From Qipengyuania seohaensis (GTDB lineage: Bacteria; Pseudomonadota; Alphaproteobacteria; Sphingomonadales; Sphingomonadaceae): a stretch of DNA of 64,000 nucleotides. A program made the translations under genes and the position numbers. The notes under the pieces were generated by a model. The model was not told the origin of the DNA. It made no database searches and was given only the letters and a program-made list of their open reading frames with translations. Shown here in pieces: positions 57,081 through 64,000 of this stretch. Numbering within the stretch: position 1 is the stretch's first letter; every line of letters starts with the position of its first letter. The DNA lies in assembly GCF_002795865.1 (NCBI RefSeq), contig NZ_CP024920.1:1957001-2021000 (forward strand). Direction: 5' to 3'.

Positions 57081-58877
57081 ATGAATATGACTGCAACGCG
57101 CACCGCGCTGGCCCTGGTGATGGCATCGGGCCTTGGCGCCTGCACCGCCGCAACCAACGGTATCGAAAGCGCCGCGCAGGCCGTGGGTGCAAGCGCTTCG
57201 CAAGCTGTCGCTGCCGCGGCGCTGGACGAACTGCTGGTCCGCAGCGAAGCCGCCTATCTCGATCGCAACCCGGTCTCGGCTTTTTTCCGTAGCGATTTTT
57301 CCGATGCCGACCGGCTGGGTGACTTCTCGCCTGCCTATTACGCCAAGGAGCGCGCGGCGGCCCAGGCCGATCTAGCCGCCCTTCGCCTCATCGATCGCTC
57401 CGCGCTGAGCGAAACCGACCGGATCGTCTACGACACGTTCGAGTACACGATGGAACGCCGGATCGCGGAGACCGCCCCCGACGTGTTGCCAACGGTCCTT
57501 GCGACGCCGATCGATCACTTCCGCGGGTTGCACGTGTTCTACCCGCGCTTTTCCGCACCGGGCGCGCTGATGCCGTTCGATACGGTCAAGGATTACGAGA
57601 ACAATCTGTCGCGCCACCGGGACGCCGCAAAGATCATCGACCAGATGATCGCGCGAATGCGGACCGGCGCGGCGCAGGGCATTACGGTGCCCAGCCTGAC
57701 AGTCGAAATCATGCTCAAGCAGTTCGACACGCAGCTGAACGCGCCCGACGATGCCAATCCTTATTACGCGCCGCTCGCCGCCTTCCCGAGCACCTTTGCC
57801 GATGAAGAGAAGCGGGGGCTTACCAAGGCCTATCGCGAAACGGTGCAGGGAACGCTGTTCCCGGCAATGAAGCGGATGCGCGATTTTCTCGCGGACGAGT
57901 ACCTGCCCGTGGCGCGCAAAACGATTGCGGCGACTGCAAATCCGGGTGGTGACGATTATTACGGCTTCCGCATCCACGAGATGACGACCCTGCCGCTGAC
58001 GGCAGAGGAAATCCACCAGACGGGTTTGTCGGAAGTGGCACGGATCAATGCCGCAATTGCGCAGGCACGCGCCGAGGCGGGCGATCGGAAGTCGCCGACC
58101 TATACCAGCAAGGCCGATTTGCAGGAGGCGTGGTACGAAGTCGCCAAGGATGTCGATCCGCTGATGGATCGCCTCTTCCTCAACCAGCCCAAGACGCCGC
58201 TCAGGATCGAACCTTACGAGGAATATCGCGAGGCCTTCAATCTCGCCGCTTCCTATATGGCGGGTAAGCCCGACGGCACGCGTCCGGGTACTTTCTATTT
58301 CAGCGGGTACAACGTGGCCGAGCGCCAGCTCGGAACGTCGATCAACCTCTATATGCACGAAGGCAACCCGGGACATCACTTCCAGACGATGCTCGCCTTC
58401 GAGAACGAGGAACTGCCCGATTTCATGCGCTATGGCGGCTTTACCGCTTTCAGCGAAGGCTGGGGGCTTTATGCCGAAAGCCTTGGCTACGAGCTCGGCC
58501 TCTATGACGATCCGCTGCATCGCCTCGAAGCATTGCAGGGCGGGGAGTTGCTCCGCGCCGTTCGGCTCGTGGTCGATACCGGGATGCACGCCAAGGGCTG
58601 GAGCCGCGAGCGCGCCATCGAATATATGGTCGAAAACGGCCAGGCCCGCGATTTCGCCGAAAGCGAAACGGCGCGCTACATCGTGATGCCGGCGCAGGCG
58701 CTGGCGTACAAGACGGGTGAGCTCAAGATCAAGCAACTGCGCGCCAAGGCCGAGGCGGCACTGGGCGACGGTTTCGACGTCCGGCGCTTCCACGACCAAG
58801 TCCTGGCCACAGGCGATGTTCCGCTCGAGGTGCTCGAAGCCAAGATCGACGCGTGGATCGCTGGCGGTGGCAGGTAA
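57081..58877 (+). CDS. DUF885-family putative metallopeptidase lipoprotein (second of tandem pair)
   Basis: 598 residues, closely similar in plan to the previous gene: 'DELLVRSEAAYLDRNPVSAF', 'FDTVKDYENNLSRH', 'MHEGNPGHHFQTMLAFENEE' (His426, Glu427, His432/433) and 'FSEGWGLYAESLGYELGLYD'. The signal ends LGAC (lipobox-like), so it is also a likely lipoprotein. GGGAGAG precedes the ATG at 57081. Shared blocks and order show a tandem duplication followed by divergence, perhaps to widen peptide range. Confidence 0.88.
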   Translation: MNMTATRTALALVMASGLGACTAATNGIESAAQAVGASASQAVAAAALDELLVRSEAAYLDRNPVSAFFRSDFSDADRLGDFSPAYYAKERAAAQADLAALRLIDRSALSETDRIVYDTFEYTMERRIAETAPDVLPTVLATPIDHFRGLHVFYPRFSAPGALMPFDTVKDYENNLSRHRDAAKIIDQMIARMRTGAAQGITVPSLTVEIMLKQFDTQLNAPDDANPYYAPLAAFPSTFADEEKRGLTKAYRETVQGTLFPAMKRMRDFLADEYLPVARKTIAATANPGGDDYYGFRIHEMTTLPLTAEEIHQTGLSEVARINAAIAQARAEAGDRKSPTYTSKADLQEAWYEVAKDVDPLMDRLFLNQPKTPLRIEPYEEYREAFNLAASYMAGKPDGTRPGTFYFSGYNVAERQLGTSINLYMHEGNPGHHFQTMLAFENEELPDFMRYGGFTAFSEGWGLYAESLGYELGLYDDPLHRLEALQGGELLRAVRLVVDTGMHAKGWSRERAIEYMVENGQARDFAESETARYIVMPAQALAYKTGELKIKQLRAKAEAALGDGFDVRRFHDQVLATGDVPLEVLEAKIDAWIAGGGR

Positions 58878-58927
58878 GGGCGCGATTCCCGAAACGGGAC
58901 ATGCGCTTCCTTGCATGACGAATTTCG

Positions 58928-58953
58928 GGAACCCGAAAGCCGACTAGGGGGTT
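58928..58953 (+). promoter_or_regulatory. Possible EcfG-like promoter before the 49-residue gene
   Basis: GGAAC (58928-58932), 17 bases, GGTT (58950-58953) differs from the EcfG -10 by one base. The -35 lies inside a perfect TTTCGGG-AA-CCCGAAA hairpin that could instead be the end of the DUF885 transcript, so this is weak. Confidence 0.3.
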
Positions 58954-58996
58954 TTACGCGGCAGGACGGTGGGAAAGTATTTCATGGAGGTAACCC

Positions 58997-59146
58997 ATGT
59001 CGAGCTTGTCCTTCCATAGCAGCCGCCCCGATGGGTGGGTTAAGCCCAAGGCCTATAGCGACGCGTCCCTGCGCTATAAGCACCACGGCAAGATCCTCCC
59101 GATGGAGCAGCCGGGTTTCTTCGCCCGCCTGTTCGGGGCTCGCTAA
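58997..59146 (+). CDS. Small basic protein of unknown function (49 aa)
   Basis: The frame encodes 49 residues starting MSSLSFHSSRPDGWVKPKAY and ending MEQPGFFARLFGAR. It has a perfect Shine-Dalgarno GGAGGT 6 bases before the ATG and a strong terminator 35 bases after the stop, so the transcription unit looks complete. The product is basic with a Phe-rich C-terminal tail and no signal peptide. I believe similar short proteins occur in related sphingomonads, but I cannot confirm this here. Function unknown. Confidence 0.75.
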   Translation: MSSLSFHSSRPDGWVKPKAYSDASLRYKHHGKILPMEQPGFFARLFGAR

Positions 59147-59180
59147 GCGGTTCAGTCTCAAGGACACCCGTAAAAGGGAA

Positions 59181-59218
59181 GGGGCCGGAGGTCGAAAGAC
59201 CCCCGGCCCCTGATTTTT
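59181..59218 (+). terminator. Rho-independent terminator with GAAA loop
   Basis: GGGGCCGG.GGTC-GAAA-GACC.CCGGCCCC (one mismatch) followed by TGATTTTTG. It ends the small-gene transcript and, on the other strand, lies just past the AGCS symporter stop. Confidence 0.9.
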
Positions 59219-59241
59219 GTGCCGTGGAAGGCAGGAAGGGT

Positions 59242-60765
59242 TCAGTACTCTTCCGGTTCTTCCGGCGTGTCGGCCGTGTGCGTCGGGCCTGCATCCTTTT
59301 CGCCCCGGGCAAGCTTGAACACCACGCCGCTGAGCAGCGCGAGGGCAAGCAGGTTCGGGAGCGCCATTGCGGCGTTGGAGATGTCGCCGAGGCGCCAGAC
59401 CAGCTCGGACGGCTGGGCCGCGCCGAGGAAGATGACCACGCACCACAGCACGCGCCACGCCATATGCAGCTTCTTCTCGCCCGAGCGGGTGGAACCCTTC
59501 ATGCGGTCGTAGAGGAAGGTGATCGCCCGCTCGCCGTAATAGGACCACGTCAGCAGCGTTGTGAAGACGAACAGGATCAGCGCGATCGACGCCACCAGCG
59601 TGCCGATCGGTACGCCGGCGAGAGTGAACGGGAAGGCGGCGGCAAAGGCGCCGCTCGTCATCTCGAAGCCGACCTTGTCGGATTGCCATGCATGGAGCAC
59701 CGCCTCTCCGCCAGCGGTGAAGTCGCCGCGGACAGTCAGGATGACCAGTGCGGTCATGGTGCAGATGACAATCGTGTCGATGAACGTGCCGAGCATGGCC
59801 ATGCGGCCCTGCGTTTCGGGGTCGTTCGTCTGTGCCACGGCGTGCGCGATGGCGGTCGAACCCTGGCCTGCCTCGTTGGAGAACAGACCGCGCGCGACAC
59901 CGGCGCGGATGGCGATGATGATCGCCGCGCCGACGAAACCGCCGCTGGCCGCCTGCGGGTTGAAGGCCCCGTTGAAGATCAGGGCGAAAGTCTCGCCCAG
60001 ATCACCGAAGTTCAGGATCAGCGCGATCACTGCCATGAAAATATAGGCCGCCGCCATGAACGGCACGACCTTCTCGGCCACGTTGCCGATCGACTTGATG
60101 CCGCCGATGATGACGATGAACACCAGTATGGCGACGATCAGGCCGCCGAGCCATTCCTCGATACCGAAGAGTTCGTTGAGGCCGTCGGCCACGGCGTTCG
60201 CCTGGATCGAGTTGCCGGTGACCAGGGCGGAGAACAGCGTGCCGAGGCAGAATACCACGGCGAGCCAGGTCCATTTCTTGCCCAGACCCATCATGATGTA
60301 GGTCATCGGACCGCCGCGCAGCACGCCGTCGCTGGTGCGTTCGCGATAGCGGATCGCCAGCGAACCTTCGGCAAAGGCCAGGGCCATGCCGAACAGGGCG
60401 GTGATCCACATCCAGAAGATCGCCCCGGGTCCCCCCAGTGCGATGGCAGTGGCCACACCTGCAAGGTTACCCGTTCCGACCTGCCCGGAAAGCGCGGTCG
60501 AAAGCGCGGCGAAGGGCGAGATTTCGCCTTCGCCCTGGCTCTTGCGGCCGGCAAACAGGCCCTTGAAGGCGCTGCCCAGCTTGATGATCGGATAGAACCG
60601 CAGCCCGATCATAACCCACAGGCCCATGCCCAGAAGGATGATGGTCATCGGCGGGAAGGGCAGGACTTCCGCCCCGTTCCACGTACCTACCCAGATGAAA
60701 TCGGATACATTGGTGACCGGCTCGACCAGCCGATCGCCAAGACTTGGTGCCTGGCTTGTTGCCAT
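59242..60765 (-). CDS. Alanine/glycine:cation symporter (AGCS family)
   Basis: A 507-residue inner-membrane protein with about 11 hydrophobic segments. The AGCS signature region 'ALSGQVGTGNLAGVATAIAL' followed by 'GGPGAIFWMWITALFGMAL' and 'EGSLAIRYRERTSDGVLRGG' is clear, as is 'FSNEAGQGSTAIAHAVAQTN'. It imports alanine or glycine with Na+ or H+. Given the glycine-riboswitch operon elsewhere in the window, glycine is an attractive substrate, but no riboswitch precedes this gene. Confidence 0.94.
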   Translation of the reverse strand: MATSQAPSLGDRLVEPVTNVSDFIWVGTWNGAEVLPFPPMTIILLGMGLWVMIGLRFYPIIKLGSAFKGLFAGRKSQGEGEISPFAALSTALSGQVGTGNLAGVATAIALGGPGAIFWMWITALFGMALAFAEGSLAIRYRERTSDGVLRGGPMTYIMMGLGKKWTWLAVVFCLGTLFSALVTGNSIQANAVADGLNELFGIEEWLGGLIVAILVFIVIIGGIKSIGNVAEKVVPFMAAAYIFMAVIALILNFGDLGETFALIFNGAFNPQAASGGFVGAAIIIAIRAGVARGLFSNEAGQGSTAIAHAVAQTNDPETQGRMAMLGTFIDTIVICTMTALVILTVRGDFTAGGEAVLHAWQSDKVGFEMTSGAFAAAFPFTLAGVPIGTLVASIALILFVFTTLLTWSYYGERAITFLYDRMKGSTRSGEKKLHMAWRVLWCVVIFLGAAQPSELVWRLGDISNAAMALPNLLALALLSGVVFKLARGEKDAGPTHTADTPEEPEEY

Positions 60766-60930
60766 GGTTAGGAAACCCCTCTCGCGTCCCTTGAAATCAA
60801 GTGGGGCACGCTAGAGATGGTTGGTCGCCTTGGAAAGACGCAAATGCGCGCCTCTCCCCCGCTTGCGTTTTGCGCGGGTGGAGCCTACATGGCTTCTCGT
60901 CTTCCGACATTGATGATGGATACAGCCCCT

Positions 60931-60968
60931 CCCGGACTTGAACCGGGGCGGCGAAACCCCCATCCCGG
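60931..60968 (+). other. Leader segment with two mutually exclusive hairpins upstream of secE
   Basis: Three short blocks CCCGG (60931-60935), CCGGG (60943-60947) and CCCGG (60964-60968) allow the middle block to pair with either neighbour. Read on the minus strand, the first hairpin looks like a tRNA T-arm (CCCGG-TTCAAGT-CCGGG), but no complete tRNA can be built. This lies within the 239-base gap before secE, where a loose promoter-like TTGCGT-N17-TACATG is also seen near 60870. Confidence 0.35.
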
Positions 60969-61004
60969 AAGGTACGAGCAGTTCAAGTGCGAGAGTGACA
61001 GGCC

Positions 61005-61211
61005 ATGGCCGACAAAGGAAACAAGACCTCCCCCGCCGAATTTATCCGGCAGGTGCAGACCGAAGGCCGCAAGGTCGTTTGGCCGACGCGCGAGGAGACG
61101 ATCCGTATTTCGATCTTCGTCTTCATCATGATGGTGATCCTCTCGCTCTTCTTCCTCGGCGTGGATTCGGTGTTCGGCGCAGTTGTGCGCTGGCTCATGA
61201 CCCTCGCCTGA
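61005..61211 (+). CDS. secE: Preprotein translocase subunit SecE
   Basis: A 68-residue single-span inner-membrane protein that clamps SecY in the Sec translocon. It has the cytoplasmic helix 'FIRQVQTEGRKVVWPTREET' with the conserved K-V-x-W-P, then one membrane segment 'ISIFVFIMMVILSLFFLGVD'. It is followed by nusG as in nearly all bacteria. The ribosome site is weak. Confidence 0.97.
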   Translation: MADKGNKTSPAEFIRQVQTEGRKVVWPTREETIRISIFVFIMMVILSLFFLGVDSVFGAVVRWLMTLA

Positions 61212-61258
61212 CAGGCCAACGGCCCGACAAGACCCTCCGACAGGATAAAGATTACATC

Positions 61259-61795
61259 ATGGCACGCTGGTACATCATCCACGCCTACTCCGGCTTCGAG
61301 AACAAGGTTCGCGATTCGATCATCGCCGAGGCAGAGCGTCTTGGCCTGTCCGAAGGCGTCGAAGAAGTCGAAGTCCCGACCGAAACCGTCACCGAAGTGA
61401 AGCGCGGCAAGAAGGTCCAGGTCGAACGCAAGTTCATGCCGGGTTACGTGCTGGCCAAGCTGAACATGACCGACGACGTGTATCACCTCGTGAAGAACAC
61501 GCCGAAGGTCACCGGTTTCCTCGGCAACAACAACAAGCCGCAGGCGATCTCCGAGAAGGAGGCCGCGCGCTATTTCGGCGGTGTCGAAGAAGCCAAGTCG
61601 GCCCCCAAGAAGCAGGTCAGCGTCGATTACGAAATCGGCGACCAGGTCAAGGTGCTCGACGGCCCCTTCGCCAGCTTCAACGGCCTCGTCGAGGAACTCG
61701 ATTTCGACAAGCAGAAGGTCAAGGTTTCGGTCTCGATCTTCGGCCGCGCAACGCCGGTCGAGCTGGAATTCGAACAGGTCGAACTGGTCAAGTAA
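61259..61795 (+). CDS. nusG: Transcription termination/antitermination protein NusG
   Basis: A 178-residue factor that binds RNA polymerase through its NGN domain ('RWYIIHAYSGFENKVRDSI' and 'FMPGYVLAKLNMTDDVYHLV') and Rho or S10 through the KOW domain ('IGDQVKVLDGPFASFNGLVE'). The ATG at 61259 gives the normal N-terminus. A strong terminator follows, so the usual continuation into rplK is broken here. Confidence 0.98.
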   Translation: MARWYIIHAYSGFENKVRDSIIAEAERLGLSEGVEEVEVPTETVTEVKRGKKVQVERKFMPGYVLAKLNMTDDVYHLVKNTPKVTGFLGNNNKPQAISEKEAARYFGGVEEAKSAPKKQVSVDYEIGDQVKVLDGPFASFNGLVEELDFDKQKVKVSVSIFGRATPVELEFEQVELVK

Positions 61796-61817
61796 CCACG
61801 CGACCGACGCGATTCGG

Positions 61818-61858
61818 AAAAAGGGGCGCTGCTCGCATGACGAGTGGCGCCCCTTTTC
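61818..61858 (+). terminator. Rho-independent terminator after nusG
   Basis: AAAAGGGGCGC..CTCG-loop-CGAG..GCGCCCCTTTT: a long stem with a two-base internal bulge and symmetric A/T tails. It can serve nusG on the plus strand and the CPBP gene on the minus strand. Confidence 0.92.
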
Positions 61859-61874
61859 GCGTCTGCTTCAGGCT

Positions 61875-62657
61875 TCAGCTGGTGCCTAGCATGCCCAGGC
61901 TGTTGGCATAGGCCAGGCTCATCATGATGGTGTCGACCGCGGCGTGCGCGAGGATGCAGGCCCACAGATTGCCGCCGCATCGCACACGGAGATAGCCGAG
62001 CCCTGCGCCGACCACCCCGGTGATGATGACGCCGCCTAACCCTTGGTAGAGATGCGGGAAGCTGAACAGCACGGCCTGGATCAGAATCACGAGCCACATC
62101 TTGTCGCCAATGCCGCGCAGGCGTTGCAGCCGGTCCATCAGGAAGCCGCGATAGAGCAGTTCTTCCCCGAAACCTGCGGCGAACCACGCGACGAAGACGA
62201 TCCACATGGCAAAGCTGATCGGGCTTTCGGTGACGAAATCCATTATCGCCACGACGTTGGGGGTGTCGATGCCCAGCTGGCTGACCAGCCATGATCCGAA
62301 CTGGAACCACGCGATGATCAGTACCGTGCCGAGCGAGGCGAGGGCTAAGGTATTGCCCCAGCTCGTAGGTGCGCGAAGATTCCATGCAGCGGCCAGATGG
62401 CCATCCCGGCTGAGCCAGAACCAGCACAGCAGGAGCGCGGCAGCCATGCTGCCGGCGACCGATCCGATCAGGCCTTCGGACGTCATGCCGAACATCACCA
62501 CGGCCGGGACCGACGCTATAAAGAACAGGAGCGTGACGGTCATGAACTGGAGCGTGAACCGCCCCCAGACAAGGGTGCCGGGAACCGCGACCGGCTGTGC
62601 GCCGTGCAGTGTTGCGCCCTCGATCAGGCTGCTTTCATCGGTTGTGTTGCCGGTCAT
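61875..62657 (-). CDS. CPBP-family intramembrane metalloprotease
   Basis: A 260-residue membrane protein with about 7-8 segments and the three CPBP (Abi/Rce1-like) motifs: 'GEELLYRGFLMDRLQ' (E-E-x3-R), 'FSFPHLYQG' (F-x3-H) and 'ILAHAAVDT' (H-x3-[ND]-like). Such proteins are glutamic-type intramembrane endopeptidases; targets are unknown. It lies opposite to nusG and, with the PspA-like gene, interrupts the nusG-rplK neighbourhood. Confidence 0.9.
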   Translation of the reverse strand: MTGNTTDESSLIEGATLHGAQPVAVPGTLVWGRFTLQFMTVTLLFFIASVPAVVMFGMTSEGLIGSVAGSMAAALLLCWFWLSRDGHLAAAWNLRAPTSWGNTLALASLGTVLIIAWFQFGSWLVSQLGIDTPNVVAIMDFVTESPISFAMWIVFVAWFAAGFGEELLYRGFLMDRLQRLRGIGDKMWLVILIQAVLFSFPHLYQGLGGVIITGVVGAGLGYLRVRCGGNLWACILAHAAVDTIMMSLAYANSLGMLGTS

Positions 62658-62768
62658 TCCTACCCATCCCCTGCTGGTGTCCCGGATGCATCCAGCACGC
62701 GGCGCGTCGCATCAAGGGAGGTCATGGGTAAATCCCCAGCCCATAGCCGCCGGGGGCCGTGAAGGATG

Positions 62769-63425
62769 TCAGGTGGAGGTGCCGGATTCGGCGCGCAAGG
62801 CGGCCAGTTCGCTGTCGACCGCGCTTTCGCGGCGCATGTCGTCAAGCTCGCGGTTGACCGCAGCCTTGCGGGCAGCGGCTTGCGAACCGTCGAGCGCATA
62901 GCCGGTGCGTTTTTCAAGCGCCTCGATCTGTCCAAGCCGGCGATCCACGGTTCTATCGCCGCTGTCGGACCGGCTGGCGACGGGCGCAAGGCGGTCCGCT
63001 GCCAGCTGATCGGCCAGCCGCATACGGACATCGTCCCGCTTGGCTTCCAGCTGGATTTCGACTTCCTGCATGTCGATGAGGCTGGCCTCGACGGCAGCGA
63101 TTTCTTCCTCGATCTTGCTGGCGGCGAGCCGGGTATCCTCGCGTGCGATCAGTGCCTGGCGAGCCAGGTCTTCGCGGCCCTTGTTCATCGCCGACTTCGC
63201 CTTGTCCTGCCATTCGTCGATCTGGCCGCGCGTATCTTCGAGCCGCGCAGCAAGGCGCATGGTGTAGCGGCGCGCCTTGCTCATCTCACCCGTCAGACCG
63301 ACAAGCGCTTCCTCGATTTCGCGCTGGAGACGCAGCAGCAGCTTGGCGGGATCGGAAGCCCTGTCCAGCGCGCTTGATACATTGCTCGAGATGAGATCCC
63401 TCACTTCGATCGCAATACGAAACAT
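62769..63425 (-). CDS. PspA/IM30-family protein
   Basis: A 218-residue, largely coiled-coil protein with 'FRIAIEVRDLISSNVSSALD' and 'ASDPAKLLLRLQREIEEALV' at the start and long charged helices after, as in PspA/IM30 membrane-maintenance proteins. The N-terminal helix would bind stressed membranes. The ATG at 63425 has GGGGTGG upstream; a GTG three codons earlier is less likely. No sigma-54 site or pspF is seen nearby, unlike the E. coli psp system. It is 111 bases upstream of the CPBP gene. Confidence 0.85.
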   Translation of the reverse strand: MFRIAIEVRDLISSNVSSALDRASDPAKLLLRLQREIEEALVGLTGEMSKARRYTMRLAARLEDTRGQIDEWQDKAKSAMNKGREDLARQALIAREDTRLAASKIEEEIAAVEASLIDMQEVEIQLEAKRDDVRMRLADQLAADRLAPVASRSDSGDRTVDRRLGQIEALEKRTGYALDGSQAAARKAAVNRELDDMRRESAVDSELAALRAESGTST

Positions 63426-63868
63426 TTCCACCACCCCTCAGTAAAAGTCCCGGCGTATTCTATATTCGAGTCCTTAACAGAACCTCCTGTTCGCGAAAGG
63501 GAAGAATTTACCGTTCTTGTAGATGACGATTTCCTACAACTGCCCTCGGCGGATAGATTTCCGCCATGCAATTACGCTTAATTCCCGGCCTTATGTCTGA
63601 CCTGCGCGATCGCCATGTGTGCGGGGAAATTCTTGCCCAGGACCCTGTTCCACATGTTCCACTCTGTAGGGCAGTCCACGGACAAGTCCAAATGGCGTCC
63701 AACAGGGCGCTTCGCACTTGCAATCGGGCGCAGAATCGCTATGTGCGCGCCTTCCCAAGCCCATGGCTAGGATACCCACGCGGGAGGTCTGCTTTGCGGA
63801 CCGCTCGACCGCTTAACATGAGGCCGCCTTCGCAAGAACGTGGCCGACAGTGTGAAAGGAGGCCAGTG
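63426..63868. other. Intergenic region upstream of rplK
   Basis: 443 bases between divergent genes. A small stem GGTCTGC-TTT-GCGGACC lies near 63787-63803, possibly part of a ribosomal-protein leader. A 71-codon minus-strand frame exists but has no ribosome site or family-like sequence, so it is not called. It should hold the promoters of both flanking genes. Confidence 0.5.
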
Positions 63869-64000
63869 ATGGCCAAGAAGATTGAAGGCTATATCAAGCT
63901 GCAGGTGCCCGCGGGCACTGCAAACCCGTCACCCCCGATCGGCCCGGCACTGGGTCAGCGCGGCGTGAACATCATGGAATTCTGCAAGGCGTTCAACGCT
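63869..64000 (+). CDS. rplK: 50S ribosomal protein L11, N-terminal part (3' end outside window)
   Basis: The first 44 residues ([20 protein letters not shown], then '[20 protein letters not shown]') are unmistakable L11, which binds 23S rRNA at the GTPase centre. AAAGGAGG gives a strong ribosome site 6 bases before the ATG. The gene runs off the window. Confidence 0.98.
   Translation, partial: MAKKIEGYIKLQVPAGTANPSPPIGPALGQRGVNIMEFCKAFNA

Noticed and set aside
55088..57157. Long minus-strand frame opposite the first DUF885 gene
   Set aside because: Antisense shadow of a gene with signal peptide and metal motif.
60921..61000. Possible complete tRNA before secE (tRNA-Trp is often found there)
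   Set aside because: Only a T-arm-like stem-loop on the minus strand is present; no matching acceptor, D-arm or anticodon arm could be formed.
63508..63723. 71-codon minus-strand frame upstream of rplK
   Set aside because: No ribosome site, Trp/Ser/Arg-rich text without family resemblance; probably non-coding.

Overview
The window reads as high-GC alphaproteobacterial chromosome, most likely Sphingomonadales and within that the Erythrobacteraceae (Erythrobacter/Qipengyuania/Altererythrobacter type). This is inferred from a crtY-crtI-LOG-crtB carotenoid operon, TonB receptor and galactoside genes, a two-gene metH, candidate EcfG-type general-stress promoters (GGAAC-N16-CGTT), and an Nmad3-type gene ending a glycine-cleavage operon. 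There is no clear prophage, IS element or CRISPR array. Genes are tightly packed, with many 4-base start/stop overlaps.

Region 1 (1-15.1 kb) is a galactoside-utilisation locus. It holds the C-terminal part of a TonB-dependent receptor, a TPR-sulfotransferase, aldose 1-epimerase, and a minus-strand operon running Na+/sugar symporter -> GH36 alpha-galactosidase -> galT -> galK. A divergent GH42 beta-galactosidase, an aldehyde dehydrogenase and a GH3-like protein with eroded catalytic motifs follow. Together they would bring galactosides in, cleave them and feed galactose into the Leloir pathway; galE is not in the window.

Region 2 (15.3-26.5 kb) is one-carbon metabolism. A fused ArsR-type regulator/SAM-methyltransferase with a near-perfect 24-bp palindrome just before its start leads a metF-metH1-metH2 operon. 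A tandem glycine riboswitch then leads gcvT-gcvH-gcvPA-gcvPB and, as the last gene, an Nmad3-like (nucleotide-modification-associated) protein. This last association is the most intriguing system in the window.

Region 3 (26.5-36.3 kb, minus strand) is valine/isobutyrate catabolism: mmsA, isobutyryl-CoA dehydrogenase, enoyl-CoA hydratase, 3-hydroxyisobutyryl-CoA hydrolase and mmsB. Two paralogous lipoproteins, an I78-type inhibitor lipoprotein and a RidA protein are embedded among them. A Cds1-like cysteine desulfhydrase and a DUF819 membrane protein follow.

Region 4 (36.3-46.9 kb) is mixed: tRNA-Gly(CCC), an HSD10-like SDR, a PhoX-type phosphatase broken by an in-frame amber codon, a small membrane protein, dps, pgl, a Nudix hydrolase, dinB, an MFS exporter and a two-subunit biotin-dependent acyl-CoA carboxylase. 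Region 5 (46.9-52.8 kb) is the carotenoid operon plus a MipA/OmpV porin-like gene with an EcfG-type promoter. Region 6 (52.9-60.8 kb) has an S9 peptidase, two tandem DUF885 lipoproteins, a 49-residue small protein missed by length cut-offs, and an AGCS alanine/glycine symporter. Region 7 (60.8-64 kb) is the start of the transcription/translation cluster: secE and nusG, then two opposed genes (CPBP protease, PspA-like), then rplK, which runs off the end.
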